Origin: an uncultured Alphaproteobacteria bacterium
Lineage (GTDB): Bacteria; Pseudomonadota; Alphaproteobacteria; Rhizobiales; Ancalomicrobiaceae
Direction of reading: 5' to 3'
Assembly: GCA_937919435.1 (NCBI GenBank)
Contig: CALFRR010000062.1
Span: forward strand, 1 to 28,549
DNA length: 28,549 nt
The position numbers were made by a program, and so were the translations under genes. Below are positions 1-7,960 of this stretch, one piece after another; positions within the stretch are counted from its first letter, which is position 1, and each line of letters begins with the position of its first letter. The notes under the pieces are model-generated. The model saw only the letters and a program-made list of their open reading frames with translations, had not been told where the DNA came from and made no database searches.

Positions 1-875
1 GCGCGGATGCCGGCGCGTCCGGCGAGGACCTCCGCCCATCCGTCGAGCGCGGCACGCTCGCGACGGCGCACCGCGGCGTGGTCGCGCCGCGCCCAGGCGT
101 CGAGCGCCGCGATCGCCCCGAGGATGCTCTCCTTGCCGACCTTCATGCCGCGGCCGATGCCGCGGTTCTGGAGATGGGCGGCGCGGACCAGCGCCTTGCG
201 GCCGGCGATCAGACCGGCGGTCGGGCCGCCGAGGAACTTGTGGGCCGAATAGACGACGAGATCGGCACCGCCGGCGACGAAGCGGGTGAGATCGTATTCG
301 GACGCCGCATCGACGATCACCGGAACACCGGCCGCACGGGCGATCTCGACGAAGCTTTCGAAGGGGATCATCCCGGAGCGGGCGACGTGGTGAGAGACGA
401 CGTAGAGCGCCGCGGCGGTGCGTTCGCCGATCGCACCGGCCAGTTGATACGGCCGGGCCGAGGTCGCCTGACCGACCGGGACGACACGGGCGCCGGCGAG
501 GCGGATCGACCGGTCGATCGGCGCGCCGTAGTCGACGAGATGGCCGGCGAGGACCACGACCTCGGTCTTCGCCCCGGCGATCTCCGGCAGGCGCTCGGCC
601 GCCGCGAGGTCGCAGCCGGTCAGCGTCGCGGCGATCGACAGGGTGATGCCGGCGGCCGAAGAGGCGGTGACCAGTCCGGCCTCCGCGCCGGTCGCCGCGG
701 CGATCGCCCGGCTCGCCAGCCGTTGCAGATCGGCGATCTCGACGAACTGCGGCAGGATCTCGACCATCGCGGCGATCGCCTCGGGCACGACGATCGAGGC
801 ACCGAGCGCGGTCATCGTGCCGGAGACGTTGATCACGGGACGCAGGCCGAGGCGCGGCCGGGGATCGTTGGGCAT
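1..875 (-). CDS. SelA-like PLP-dependent enzyme (3' end outside window)
   Basis: A fold-type I PLP enzyme of the SelA-like (COG1921) group, which contains L-seryl-tRNA(Sec) selenium transferase relatives and sugar-acid ammonia-lyases. 291 residues are visible and the C-terminus lies beyond the window start. The ATG at 875 has a GAGG about 7 nt upstream. The N-terminus (LRPVINVSGTMTALGAS, about 11-27) is typical of the group. The segment VPVIVDAASE carries the cofactor-contacting Asp189, and VVYSAHKFLGGPTAG holds the likely Schiff-base Lys213. It reads in the same direction as the upstream two-component/TCT genes, about 148 bp after the kinase stop, so it may be co-transcribed and act on the imported substrate or a derivative (inference). 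No selenocysteine gene is seen nearby, so true selenium transferase activity is unlikely. Confidence 0.85.
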   Translation of the reverse strand, partial: MPNDPRPRLGLRPVINVSGTMTALGASIVVPEAIAAMVEILPQFVEIADLQRLASRAIAAATGAEAGLVTASSAAGITLSIAATLTGCDLAAAERLPEIAGAKTEVVVLAGHLVDYGAPIDRSIRLAGARVVPVGQATSARPYQLAGAIGERTAAALYVVSHHVARSGMIPFESFVEIARAAGVPVIVDAASEYDLTRFVAGGADLVVYSAHKFLGGPTAGLIAGRKALVRAAHLQNRGIGRGMKVGKESILGAIAALDAWARRDHAAVRRRERAALDGWAEVLAGRAGIR

Positions 876-1023
876 CGGAACCTCGCAGGGGAAGATCGGC
901 GCCGGCGGCGGCGCGACGGCCACTGTGGGCCGCGGCGGCGCGGGTTTCAACGCTCGACACCGCCACACCCCCCGGGGCGCACCGGCGTCTGCGGACCTAC
1001 CCGCCGCCCACGCCTCCGGCCGG

Positions 1024-3531
1024 TCACGGCATCGGCCGGACGACCTCCATCCAGTTCCGCAGGAACCGCTCCCGCTTGAGCCGGTCGAGGAACACCAGGA
1101 GACCGGGGCCGACCGCCATGCGGTGGATCGGACTCGGCGCACCGGTGCCGCCATAGGCGGAGAACAACGCGAAGGGCGAGGCGTCGTCGATCGTCGGCAG
1201 CCCCATCGTGGCGGTGATCTTGGCCTGGCCTTCCGGCGACAGCAGGTAGTCGACGAAGTGTCCGGCGCTCACCGGCTGTGCCGCCATGCGCGGGATGATC
1301 GCCGACCGCGGGACGACCAGGGTGTAGTCGGAGGGCAGGACGATGCGGATCGGTGCGCCGGCGTCGCGGCGCTCCCGGGCATAGGTGCCGAGCACGTTGT
1401 AGCCGATCAGCACGTCGCCCTTCTCGATGGCGTCGAGCATGTCGCCGGTCCGGTTGGCGAGCACGACGCTGCGGGCTCCGAAGATCGCCATCAGCTGCCA
1501 ATAGCGGCTCGACAGGATCGAATCCTGCGACGCCATCAGATGGCCGACCCCGCTGTCCGCGGTCTCGTAGGTGGCGACCCGGTTCTGGAAGCGCTCCGGT
1601 TGCTCCCGCAGCAGACGGATCAGCGCGTCGCGCGAATGCGGCACCATCGGCTCGGGAACCAGATCGCGATTGGTGACGATCAACGCCGGCTCTTCGGAGA
1701 AGCAGAACAGTTCGTCGCGCCAGTTGGCCCAGGCGGGCAACCGGGCGGTGGCGGGCGAGACGTGCGGCCGAGTGTGGCCGTCGTTGACCAGCTTCACCTG
1801 GAGATCGATCGCCGGGCTGATGACCAGATCCGGCGCCTCGCCCTCCTGCGCGGCGACGGTGATCCGATAGAGATCGGAGCTCAGCATGTCGGTGTATTCG
1901 ACGGCGATCGTCGGATAGTGCTCCTGGAAGTCGAGGATCAGCGGCTCCATCAGCCGCCGGTCGGTGGCCGAGGCGATCCGCAGCAACGTCGATCGAACCC
2001 CGGCGGTCGGATAGAGAACCGGTTCCTCGGCGATCGCCGGGAACCCGACGACACAGGCGAGGACCATCGGCAGGAGCCGACGCCACCATCCGCCGCGCCC
2101 GGGCCGATCGTCGTCCGGCGGTCGAGGCGGAGGAAACACCAGACGGGCGGTGAGGCCGCCGCCGGGTGTGTCGGTGAGCTCCAGGGCCGCGCCGTGAGCC
2201 TCCGCCGCCACCGCGACGATCGCCAGCCCGAGTCCGCTTCCGGTGGTGCCGGCGGCCTCGCGCCCACGGGTGAAGCGCTTCAGGACCTCCGCCTTCTCGT
2301 CGTCGGCGATCCCCGGCCCGTGATCGGCGACGCCGAGCACCGGCCCGGTCCCCGCGCCGGCCGGAACCGCGGTCACCCGGATCGGTCCCGACCGGCCGGC
2401 GTAGCGGATCGCGTTGCCGAGGAGATTGGCCAGCGCCTCGCGCAGGATGATCGGATCGCCGTCGACGATCACCGACCCGCCCGGCGGATCGACGTCGAGC
2501 ACCACGACGACGTCCTCGGCGACCACGGTCGCCCGCTCGACGACCCTGGCGGCGAGGCGACCGAGGTCGACCGGCTCGGTCTCGATCGCTTCGCTGCGGT
2601 GGACGATGGCGGCGTGGTTGAGCAACTGGGTGGTCAGTTCGCTGGCGCCGACCGCATTGCGGTGGATGCGGCGCACCAGCGCCCGCAACCGATCGGGATC
2701 GGTCTCTCCTTCCACCAGCAGCTCCGCCTGGGCCCGCAGGGCGGCGAGCGGCGTTCGGATCTCGTGCGCCGCATCGGCGAGGAAGATCCGGGAGGTCTCC
2801 AGATTGCTCTCCAGCCGGGCCATCAGCGAGTTGACCGCGTCGAGCAGGGGGCGGACCTCCTTGGGCAGGACGATGCCGATCGGCTGGAAGTTGTTCGGAC
2901 CACGCCGACGGATGTCCTCCTCCAGCGCCCGCAGCGGCGACAACGTCTTGTGGATGCCGAACCAGACCATGCCGACGCCGAACAGCAGAGCCGGCACCAG
3001 GGGGGCGAAGGCATGGGTCAGGATGCTCTGGGCGAGGGTCTCGCGCTCCTCGCGGGTCTGGGCGACGACGATGGTGATCCATTCGCCGTGTTGGATGTGG
3101 CCGACCAGACGCCCGACGCGGACCGATCGGATCGCGACGCCCCTGTAGATGGCGTCGTCGAAACGCGGGGTCGCGGTGGTCGCCGGCCTGCCCGGCAGAT
3201 CGGCGTAGCCGGTGATCAGACTGCCGTCGGAGCGCAACAGCTTGTAGAAGACGCGGTCGCGGCGGGCCATCCCGAGGATGCTCAGCGACGAATAGGGGAG
3301 ATCGACGGTCACGTCGTCTTCGGCATGCACCGAATCGGCGATCGACAGCGCCGCCGCCGACAACAGCTGATCGAAGGCGCTCGAGGCGGCATGCGTGGCG
3401 AAGGCGTTGAGAAAGCCGACGAGGGCGAGCGACAGGATCGCCAGCGCGGCGAAGACGACGAACAGCAGCCGCCGGAGCAGCGACCCCTGTCTAAAGATCC
3501 GATCGTCTCTCGGCCACATACCCCATTCCAT
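1024..3531 (-). CDS. TctE-type sensor histidine kinase fused to an AfuA-type solute-binding protein
   Basis: Senses an extracytoplasmic signal and phosphorylates the response regulator encoded just upstream, whose end it overlaps by 41 nt. 835 residues, against about 460-480 for TctE/QseC kinases. Order: TM1 about 20-44; periplasmic 2CSK_N-like domain about 45-170; TM2 about 172-193; HAMP-like linker; HisKA with LADAAHEIRTPL (His256); HATPase_c with the N-box near Asn369/Asn373, G1 DHGPGIAD (403-410) and G2 GSGLGLAI (431-438). The kinase proper ends near 467. Residues 484-502 then look like a signal peptide: two Arg, a hydrophobic core of about 16 residues, and AIA before EE. Residues 503-835 form a full-length ABC Fe(III)/AfuA-type binding protein. 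No stop or frameshift separates the modules, and the only internal Met (489) lies inside the hydrophobic core. An alternative start is Met5. Whether the binding domain stays tethered or is cleaved off is open. Confidence 0.88.
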   Translation of the reverse strand: MEWGMWPRDDRIFRQGSLLRRLLFVVFAALAILSLALVGFLNAFATHAASSAFDQLLSAAALSIADSVHAEDDVTVDLPYSSLSILGMARRDRVFYKLLRSDGSLITGYADLPGRPATTATPRFDDAIYRGVAIRSVRVGRLVGHIQHGEWITIVVAQTREERETLAQSILTHAFAPLVPALLFGVGMVWFGIHKTLSPLRALEEDIRRRGPNNFQPIGIVLPKEVRPLLDAVNSLMARLESNLETSRIFLADAAHEIRTPLAALRAQAELLVEGETDPDRLRALVRRIHRNAVGASELTTQLLNHAAIVHRSEAIETEPVDLGRLAARVVERATVVAEDVVVVLDVDPPGGSVIVDGDPIILREALANLLGNAIRYAGRSGPIRVTAVPAGAGTGPVLGVADHGPGIADDEKAEVLKRFTRGREAAGTTGSGLGLAIVAVAAEAHGAALELTDTPGGGLTARLVFPPPRPPDDDRPGRGGWWRRLLPMVLACVVGFPAIAEEPVLYPTAGVRSTLLRIASATDRRLMEPLILDFQEHYPTIAVEYTDMLSSDLYRITVAAQEGEAPDLVISPAIDLQVKLVNDGHTRPHVSPATARLPAWANWRDELFCFSEEPALIVTNRDLVPEPMVPHSRDALIRLLREQPERFQNRVATYETADSGVGHLMASQDSILSSRYWQLMAIFGARSVVLANRTGDMLDAIEKGDVLIGYNVLGTYARERRDAGAPIRIVLPSDYTLVVPRSAIIPRMAAQPVSAGHFVDYLLSPEGQAKITATMGLPTIDDASPFALFSAYGGTGAPSPIHRMAVGPGLLVFLDRLKRERFLRNWMEVVRPMP

Positions 3532-4165
3532 GAACCGTTCGGATGCCGATCGACGCGCCTTCCAGTTTTCGTCTGAGGCGCGAGACGTAGAGCTCGATGA
3601 CGTTCGGCGCGACCGCCTGATCGAGGCTGAACAGACGGTCGATCAGCGCGTCCTTGCTCATCACCCGCCCGAGATTGCCGAGCAGGATCTCGAACAGACG
3701 GAACTCGCGCGAGCCGAGATCGATCCGCCGGTCGCCGACCAGGATCTCCTTCGCGGCGGCGTCGAAGACGATGTTGCCGATCGTCGTGCGGGAGGAGGCC
3801 TGACCGTGTGCGCGGCGCAGCAGCACCCGGCACCGCGCCTCGAGTTCCCGCAGATCGAACGGCTTGACCAGATAGTCGTCGGCGCCGATGTCGAGCACGT
3901 TCACCTTGCAGTCGACCTGCGATCGGGCGGTGACGACCAGAACCGGCGTCGCATCCTCCTTCCGCCTCAGACGCTTCAGGATGGTCTGGCCATCGAGGCC
4001 GGGCAGCATCAGGTCGAGAATGACCAGTTGGTAGACCTCGGTGGACAGGAGCCCTTCGGCGGCCTCGCCGTCGGCGACGAGATCGACCGCATAGCCGGCC
4101 CGGCGCAGGCAGGTGGTGACGGCTTCGCCGAGATCCTCCGAATCTTCGACGACGAGGACGTGCAT
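3491..4165 (-). CDS. tctD: OmpR/PhoB-family response regulator, TctD-like
   Basis: Cytoplasmic DNA-binding response regulator, 224 residues, normal for the family. The receiver domain (1-115) has the acidic pair Glu7/Asp8, phospho-acceptor Asp51 in LVILDLMLPG, Thr79, and Lys101 in the KPF motif. The C-terminal winged helix (about 128-222) ends in the usual RTVHGMGYV segment. Its gene lies between tctA and the fused kinase, the arrangement known for TctD/TctE next to tctCBA, so it probably activates the transporter genes (inference). The ATG at 4165 is the obvious start. The stop lies within the kinase N-terminal coding region, indicating translational coupling. Regulators of this type bind tandem 11-bp-spaced half-sites; a repeat of that geometry lies at 7760-7777 upstream of tctC. 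Confidence 0.92.
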   Translation of the reverse strand: MHVLVVEDSEDLGEAVTTCLRRAGYAVDLVADGEAAEGLLSTEVYQLVILDLMLPGLDGQTILKRLRRKEDATPVLVVTARSQVDCKVNVLDIGADDYLVKPFDLRELEARCRVLLRRAHGQASSRTTIGNIVFDAAAKEILVGDRRIDLGSREFRLFEILLGNLGRVMSKDALIDRLFSLDQAVAPNVIELYVSRLRRKLEGASIGIRTVHGMGYVAERRSDL

Positions 4166-4481
4166 CGTCGTCTCCTCAGCGATCGCCGCCGGCCGTCGCG
4201 GACGCGGACATGCCGCCCGAGAGGCCGAGGGACGACGACGGACATCGAACGATGCCGGTCGGAGGACACGATACGGCGGATGCGTCGATCATGGCTTCGG
4301 TCCCTTCCCCGCGGCGGATCCTCTGCGGGATCTCACCGAGCCGGGAAGAAGAAGCCACGAGACGGGGGTCGACGCAATCCCGGCGGACGACGGAGGCGCC
4401 GTCCGCATCGACACACCGAGGGCGGAGCCGTGCTCCGCCCTCGTGATTCTCCCGGGCCGGCGGCGACCGGCCGGAGCCGGT
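4166..4481. other. Intergenic region between tctA and the response regulator
   Basis: 316 bp without a credible gene. On the tctA side it holds two inverted repeats (4383-4406 and 4418-4442), listed separately. The rest (4166-4380) should hold the leader, and possibly a promoter, for the regulator/kinase pair. I found no convincing -35/-10 pair or operator there by eye. Confidence 0.6.
4383..4442 (-). terminator. Pair of stem-loops after tctA
   Basis: The first hairpin met by transcription from tctA is a perfect 11-bp stem (GAGGGCGGAGC and its complement, 4418-4428 with 4432-4442) around a 3-nt loop. A second, 7-bp stem (4383-4389 with 4400-4406) follows. There is no T-tract on either strand, so a classical intrinsic terminator is not shown. 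They may reduce read-through into the regulator genes or protect the 3' end of the tctCBA message. Confidence 0.5.
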
Positions 4482-5984
4482 TCAGGCCGGCGTGGCCTGC
4501 CGGCGCTTCCGCCGCCATGCCTGGAACAGCGGCCAGATCACCACGGCGACGGTCAGGGCGTAGAGCACCACCGAGATCGTCGAATGGGTGAGGAAACCGA
4601 GGTCGCCGTCGGAGAGTTTGAGCGCCCGGCGGAAATTGGTCTCCATCATGCCGCCGACGATCGAGGCCAGGATGAAGGGCGCGGTGGGAATGTCGAGGAA
4701 CTCGAGCAACAGCCCCATCAGGCCGAAGATGATCAGCGGATAGAAGGTGAACGGGCTGTCGTCGATCGCGTAGATGCCGAGATAGGCGAGACCGAGCACG
4801 ATCGGATAGAGGATCCGGCCCGGCACCGCGAGCACCCGGACGAGCAGCGAGGCGAGCGGCAGATTGACGATGACGCAGACCACGTTGCCGACGAACATCG
4901 AGGCGACCAGTCCCCAGACCACCGTCGGGTGATCCTGGAACAGCGTCGGCCCGGGCTGGATGCCGAGCATCAGCAGGGCGCCCATCATCACCGCGGTGAC
5001 GCCGGAGCCGGGCACGCCGAGGGTCAGCATCGGGATCATCGCGCCGACCGAGCAGGCGTTGTTGGCCGATTCCGGCGCGGCGAGGCCGATGATCTCGCCC
5101 TTGCCGAAGGCTTCCGGGTCGGCCGAGAGGGTCTTCTCGTTGTTGTAGGCCATCAACGCCGCCATCGTCCCGCCGGCGCCCGGCAGGATGCCGATGAAGA
5201 AGCCGAGCGGCGCGGAACGCAGGATCGGCACCAGACAGCGCTTCCAGTCCTCCTTGGTGATCCAGATGCGGCCGAACTTGGTCTGGATCTTCCGGGTGAC
5301 CGTCGCTTCGTCGGCGCATTTGTAGACTTCGACCAGCGCGTAGAAGCCGATGATGACGATCAGGAAGTCGAGGCCGCCCTGCAGCTCGAGGAACCCGAAG
5401 GTGTAGCGGTCGACGCCCGACAGACCGTCGAGACCGATCGTCGCGACCATCAGACCGAGGGCGGTGGAGACGAAGCCGCGCACCATGTTGCCCTTCGAGA
5501 GCGAGGCGGTGGCGACCAGCGCGAAGACCATCAGCGCGAAATACTCCGCCGGCCCGAAGCGCAGGGCGAAGCGCGCGACCCAGACCGCGGCGAAGACGAA
5601 GGCGATCGTCGCCAACATGCCGCCGATGAACGAGGCGATCGCCGAGATCGCCAGCGCCGCCTCCGCTCGGCCCTGGCAGGCCATCGGATAGCCGTCGAAG
5701 CAGGAGGCGACCGCGGCGCCGTCACCCGGCGTGTTGAGCAGGATCGACGAGCGCGATCCGCCGAACATGGCGCCGTAGTAGATGCCGGCCATGGTGATCA
5801 GGGCGCCGGTCGGGCCCATGAAGTAGGTCATCGGCAACAGCACCGCGACGCCGGTCGCCGGCCCGAGGCCGGGCAGCATGCCGATGATCGTGCCGACGAT
5901 GCTGCCGAGGGTCACCAGGAAGAGATTCTCGGGCGTCAGGCAGACGCTGAACCCGAGCAACATGTTGTTGAAGATTTCGACCAT
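4482..5984 (-). CDS. tctA: Tripartite tricarboxylate transporter large membrane subunit TctA
   Basis: Large integral membrane subunit of a TTT-family secondary carrier, which moves carboxylates delivered by the periplasmic TctC protein using an ion gradient. 500 residues, full length. The N-terminal half has the family hallmarks: GMLPGLGPATGVAVLLPMTY, then IYYGAMFGGSRSSILLNTPGDGAAVASCFDGYP (about 68-100). A repeat-like second half contains FIGILPGAGGTMAALMAYNNEK (about 258-280). Around a dozen hydrophobic segments cover the chain. The ATG at 5984 has GGGAG about 10 nt upstream. It lies 30 bp after tctB and is certainly co-transcribed with it. The substrate cannot be read from sequence; citrate is only the founding example. 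Confidence 0.96.
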   Translation of the reverse strand: MVEIFNNMLLGFSVCLTPENLFLVTLGSIVGTIIGMLPGLGPATGVAVLLPMTYFMGPTGALITMAGIYYGAMFGGSRSSILLNTPGDGAAVASCFDGYPMACQGRAEAALAISAIASFIGGMLATIAFVFAAVWVARFALRFGPAEYFALMVFALVATASLSKGNMVRGFVSTALGLMVATIGLDGLSGVDRYTFGFLELQGGLDFLIVIIGFYALVEVYKCADEATVTRKIQTKFGRIWITKEDWKRCLVPILRSAPLGFFIGILPGAGGTMAALMAYNNEKTLSADPEAFGKGEIIGLAAPESANNACSVGAMIPMLTLGVPGSGVTAVMMGALLMLGIQPGPTLFQDHPTVVWGLVASMFVGNVVCVIVNLPLASLLVRVLAVPGRILYPIVLGLAYLGIYAIDDSPFTFYPLIIFGLMGLLLEFLDIPTAPFILASIVGGMMETNFRRALKLSDGDLGFLTHSTISVVLYALTVAVVIWPLFQAWRRKRRQATPA

Positions 5985-6014
5985 GATCTCGAACTCCCAT
6001 CGAGTCCCGGCGCA

Positions 6015-6488
6015 TCAGAACTGCGGGAAGGCCACCAGAGGCTTTCCGAGGGCCGTGAAGATGAAATAGACGGCGATCGAGAACAGCACCGCGGTGACGA
6101 GGTTCGTCTTCCAACGGGAGAATCCGTTGTAGGCGAAGGCAACCCCTCCGACGAAGATGATCGTCGACGGTATGAAGCCGGCCTCTTCGAAAACCTGCGC
6201 GTAGACGATGCCGAGCACCGATCCGATCAACGCCGCACGATAGGTGCTGGTGAATTCGAAACGCACCGGCTTTCCGCCGGTCGGATGGAGGATCTCCCGG
6301 ATCACCAGGACGATCCCCGAGACGACCGAGAGCGCCGAGATCAGCCACGGGAAGTAACGCGGCGCATCGGGATCGCCGAGCGCGGCGTCGCGCATGGTGA
6401 AACTGCCGAAGCCCCAGGCGAGGCCGACGAGAATGGCGAAGATTCCGGCGAGGAAGCTGCTGTTCCGCAGCAGGCTCTGATTCGACAT
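6015..6488 (-). CDS. tctB: Tripartite tricarboxylate transporter small membrane subunit TctB
   Basis: Small membrane subunit (157 residues, usual size) that partners TctA in the cytoplasmic membrane. Four hydrophobic segments are visible: about 11-30 (FLAGIFAILVGLAWGFGSF), 45-62, 85-100 and 112-150. The family is poorly conserved, and the call rests on length, topology and position between tctC and tctA. The segment DPDAPRYFPWLISAL after the first membrane helix is a typical TctB feature. It starts 86 bp after the tctC stop; that gap contains a hairpin which may limit the amount of tctBA message relative to tctC. Confidence 0.93.
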   Translation of the reverse strand: MSNQSLLRNSSFLAGIFAILVGLAWGFGSFTMRDAALGDPDAPRYFPWLISALSVVSGIVLVIREILHPTGGKPVRFEFTSTYRAALIGSVLGIVYAQVFEEAGFIPSTIIFVGGVAFAYNGFSRWKTNLVTAVLFSIAVYFIFTALGKPLVAFPQF

Positions 6489-6516
6489 GACGACGTCCCC
6501 CCTCGGGTCGAGGACG

Positions 6517-6546
6517 CCGCGGCGGTGTTCGACGACATCGCCGCGG
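6517..6546 (-). other. Stem-loop between tctC and tctB
   Basis: CCGCGGCG at 6517-6524 pairs perfectly with CGCCGCGG at 6539-6546 around a 14-nt loop. It lies directly downstream of the binding-protein gene. Hairpins in this position often stabilise the upstream message so that the binding protein outnumbers the membrane subunits; that role is inferred. Confidence 0.45.
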
Positions 6547-6574
6547 TACGATCCTCGATGGCTCTACGGAGCGA

Positions 6575-7546
6575 TCACTTGGCGAGCATGCCGAGTTCGC
6601 CGAGGACGGTCTTGTATTCCTCGTTGGCCTTGTCGAGGAACTTGCCGAATTCCGGGCCGTCCATGTAGATGTCGTCCCATCCGAACTGGGCGCGGGTATC
6701 GGCCCATTCCTTGGACTTGACCATCTTGCCCAGCGCATCGCGCCAGAAGGTCTGGGCCTGAGCGGGCATCTCCTTGGTGCCGAAGAGGCCGCGCCAGTTC
6801 GGCATGTCGGCGGGGATGCCGGCCTGGCGGCAGGTCGGGTAGGCATCGCGACCCGGCAGCGGCTTGGCGGCGGTGTAGCAGAGGATGCGGATCTCGCCGC
6901 CCTTGATCTGGCCGGCCAGCTCGGTGAGACCGGTGGTCAGCAGATCGAGATGCCCGCCGAGCAACTGGGCGGTGCCGGCCGCGTCCTGGTAGCTGATGTA
7001 GTTGAGCTTCTTCAGCTCTTTGACGCCGGCCGCCCTGGCCATCATCAGGAAGGCGATGTGATCCATGCTGCCCGCCGACGAGGTCCCGCCGAACTTCACG
7101 GCGTTGGGATCCTTCTTCAGCGCCTCCATCACGTCGCCGATCGTCTTGTAGGGCGAATCGGTGCGGACCGCGAAGGCGCCGTAGTCGGAGATCAGCGCCG
7201 CCAGCGGCGTCAGATCCTTGTAGGAGAGCGGCGTCGTACCGGTGAGGTTGATCAGCAGCAGCGGCGGCGAATAGACCGTGATGATGGTGTCGGACTTCGG
7301 CTTCTTCTGCATGTAGGCGAGGTTGACGCCGCCGCCGCCGCCGGTGCGGTTGGTGACCGGCATCGGAACCGGCGACAGCTTGGTGTCCGCGAGCACCTTG
7401 GCGACGGCGCGGATGGTGGTGTCCCAACCGCCACCGGGACCGGCGGGGGCGACGAATTCCATCGGCTGTGTCGGATAGTCGGCGGCCTGTGCCGACCAGG
7501 TGACGCAGGCGAGAAGCGGCAGAGCGAGTCGCAGAGCTTTGGACAT
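6575..7546 (-). CDS. tctC: Tripartite tricarboxylate transporter binding protein TctC (Bug family)
   Basis: Periplasmic substrate receptor for the TctAB membrane subunits. 323 residues. A Sec signal peptide (MSKALRLALPLLACVTWSAQA) precedes mature ADYPTQP. The family motif VAPAGPGGGWDTTIRAVAKVL follows, the glycine-rich loop that contacts the carboxylate in Bug proteins. Later conserved segments include FGGTSSAGSMDHI and YISYQDAAGTAQLLGGHLDLL. The ATG at 7546 was chosen over upstream in-frame starts because it begins a clean signal peptide and has GGGGAAA about 5 nt upstream. It is the first gene of the tctCBA unit. The ligand is unknown; Bug proteins bind many carboxylates. Confidence 0.95.
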   Translation of the reverse strand: MSKALRLALPLLACVTWSAQAADYPTQPMEFVAPAGPGGGWDTTIRAVAKVLADTKLSPVPMPVTNRTGGGGGVNLAYMQKKPKSDTIITVYSPPLLLINLTGTTPLSYKDLTPLAALISDYGAFAVRTDSPYKTIGDVMEALKKDPNAVKFGGTSSAGSMDHIAFLMMARAAGVKELKKLNYISYQDAAGTAQLLGGHLDLLTTGLTELAGQIKGGEIRILCYTAAKPLPGRDAYPTCRQAGIPADMPNWRGLFGTKEMPAQAQTFWRDALGKMVKSKEWADTRAQFGWDDIYMDGPEFGKFLDKANEEYKTVLGELGMLAK

Positions 7547-7960
7547 GGTCGTTTCCCCGAGAGTGTCTTCTTTGGTTCGACGTCGTTCGTTTCGTTCCGC
7601 ACGGCCGGCGCCGCGGATGCGGCTCGCCGCGGCGGGATGTCCGTCGGTCCGCCGGGCGAGCCGGCACGGTCCGGTTCCCTCCTCGGAGCCGATCGCGCCG
7701 GCACTGCCGTCGGACCCGGGCACCCCACGCCCGGTCCACGGTCATCGTCGAGGGCGGTCCTGTCAGCGAACTGTCACCGCGGCGGCGACGGCGGTCGGGC
7801 GACGAAAGGCCGAGCCCCGGGATCGGACGTGCCGCCACCGGCCGACGGCACGACGCGGGCGGCGGGCAGGGATCGCGTTCCGTCGGCCGCCCACGCGGCG
7901 AGGCGCACAGAGCCGGCGCCCGGTGGTCGACGGCCCCGCGATCCGCGTCCGATCGCCGGT
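7547..7960. other. Intergenic region upstream of tctC
   Basis: 414 bp without a credible gene, between the tctC start and the stop of the previous minus-strand operon. It must hold the tctC promoter. The clearest element is a tandem repeat, CTGTCA-N5-CTGTCA, at 7760-7777. I see no T-tract terminator for the upstream operon. Confidence 0.6.
7760..7777 (+). promoter_or_regulatory. Tandem CTGTCA repeat with 11-bp period (OmpR/PhoB-type site)
   Basis: CTGTCAGCGAACTGTCAC consists of two identical 6-bp half-sites repeated at exactly 11 bp, the geometry bound by OmpR/PhoB-family dimers. It matches the PhoB box consensus at most positions. It lies 214 bp upstream of tctC but reads on the plus strand, opposite to tctC. 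It may be a TctD-like operator or a PhoB site; function is not shown. Confidence 0.4.

Noticed and set aside
2010..2070. A separate start for the binding-protein half of the kinase fusion
   Set aside because: The only ATG (codon 489) lies within the hydrophobic core without preceding basic residues or ribosome-binding site, and there is no in-frame GTG or TTG just upstream. Independent translation is not supported.
643..3576. Very long open frame on the plus strand
   Set aside because: It runs antisense to the kinase fusion, which has clear domains. Its own translation is Arg/Asp/Gly-rich with no motif. Stops are rare in DNA this GC-rich, so antisense open frames are expected.
4113..6668. 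Long plus-strand open frame opposite tctA and tctB
   Set aside because: The translation is low-complexity and charged, while the minus strand encodes well-conserved transporter subunits.
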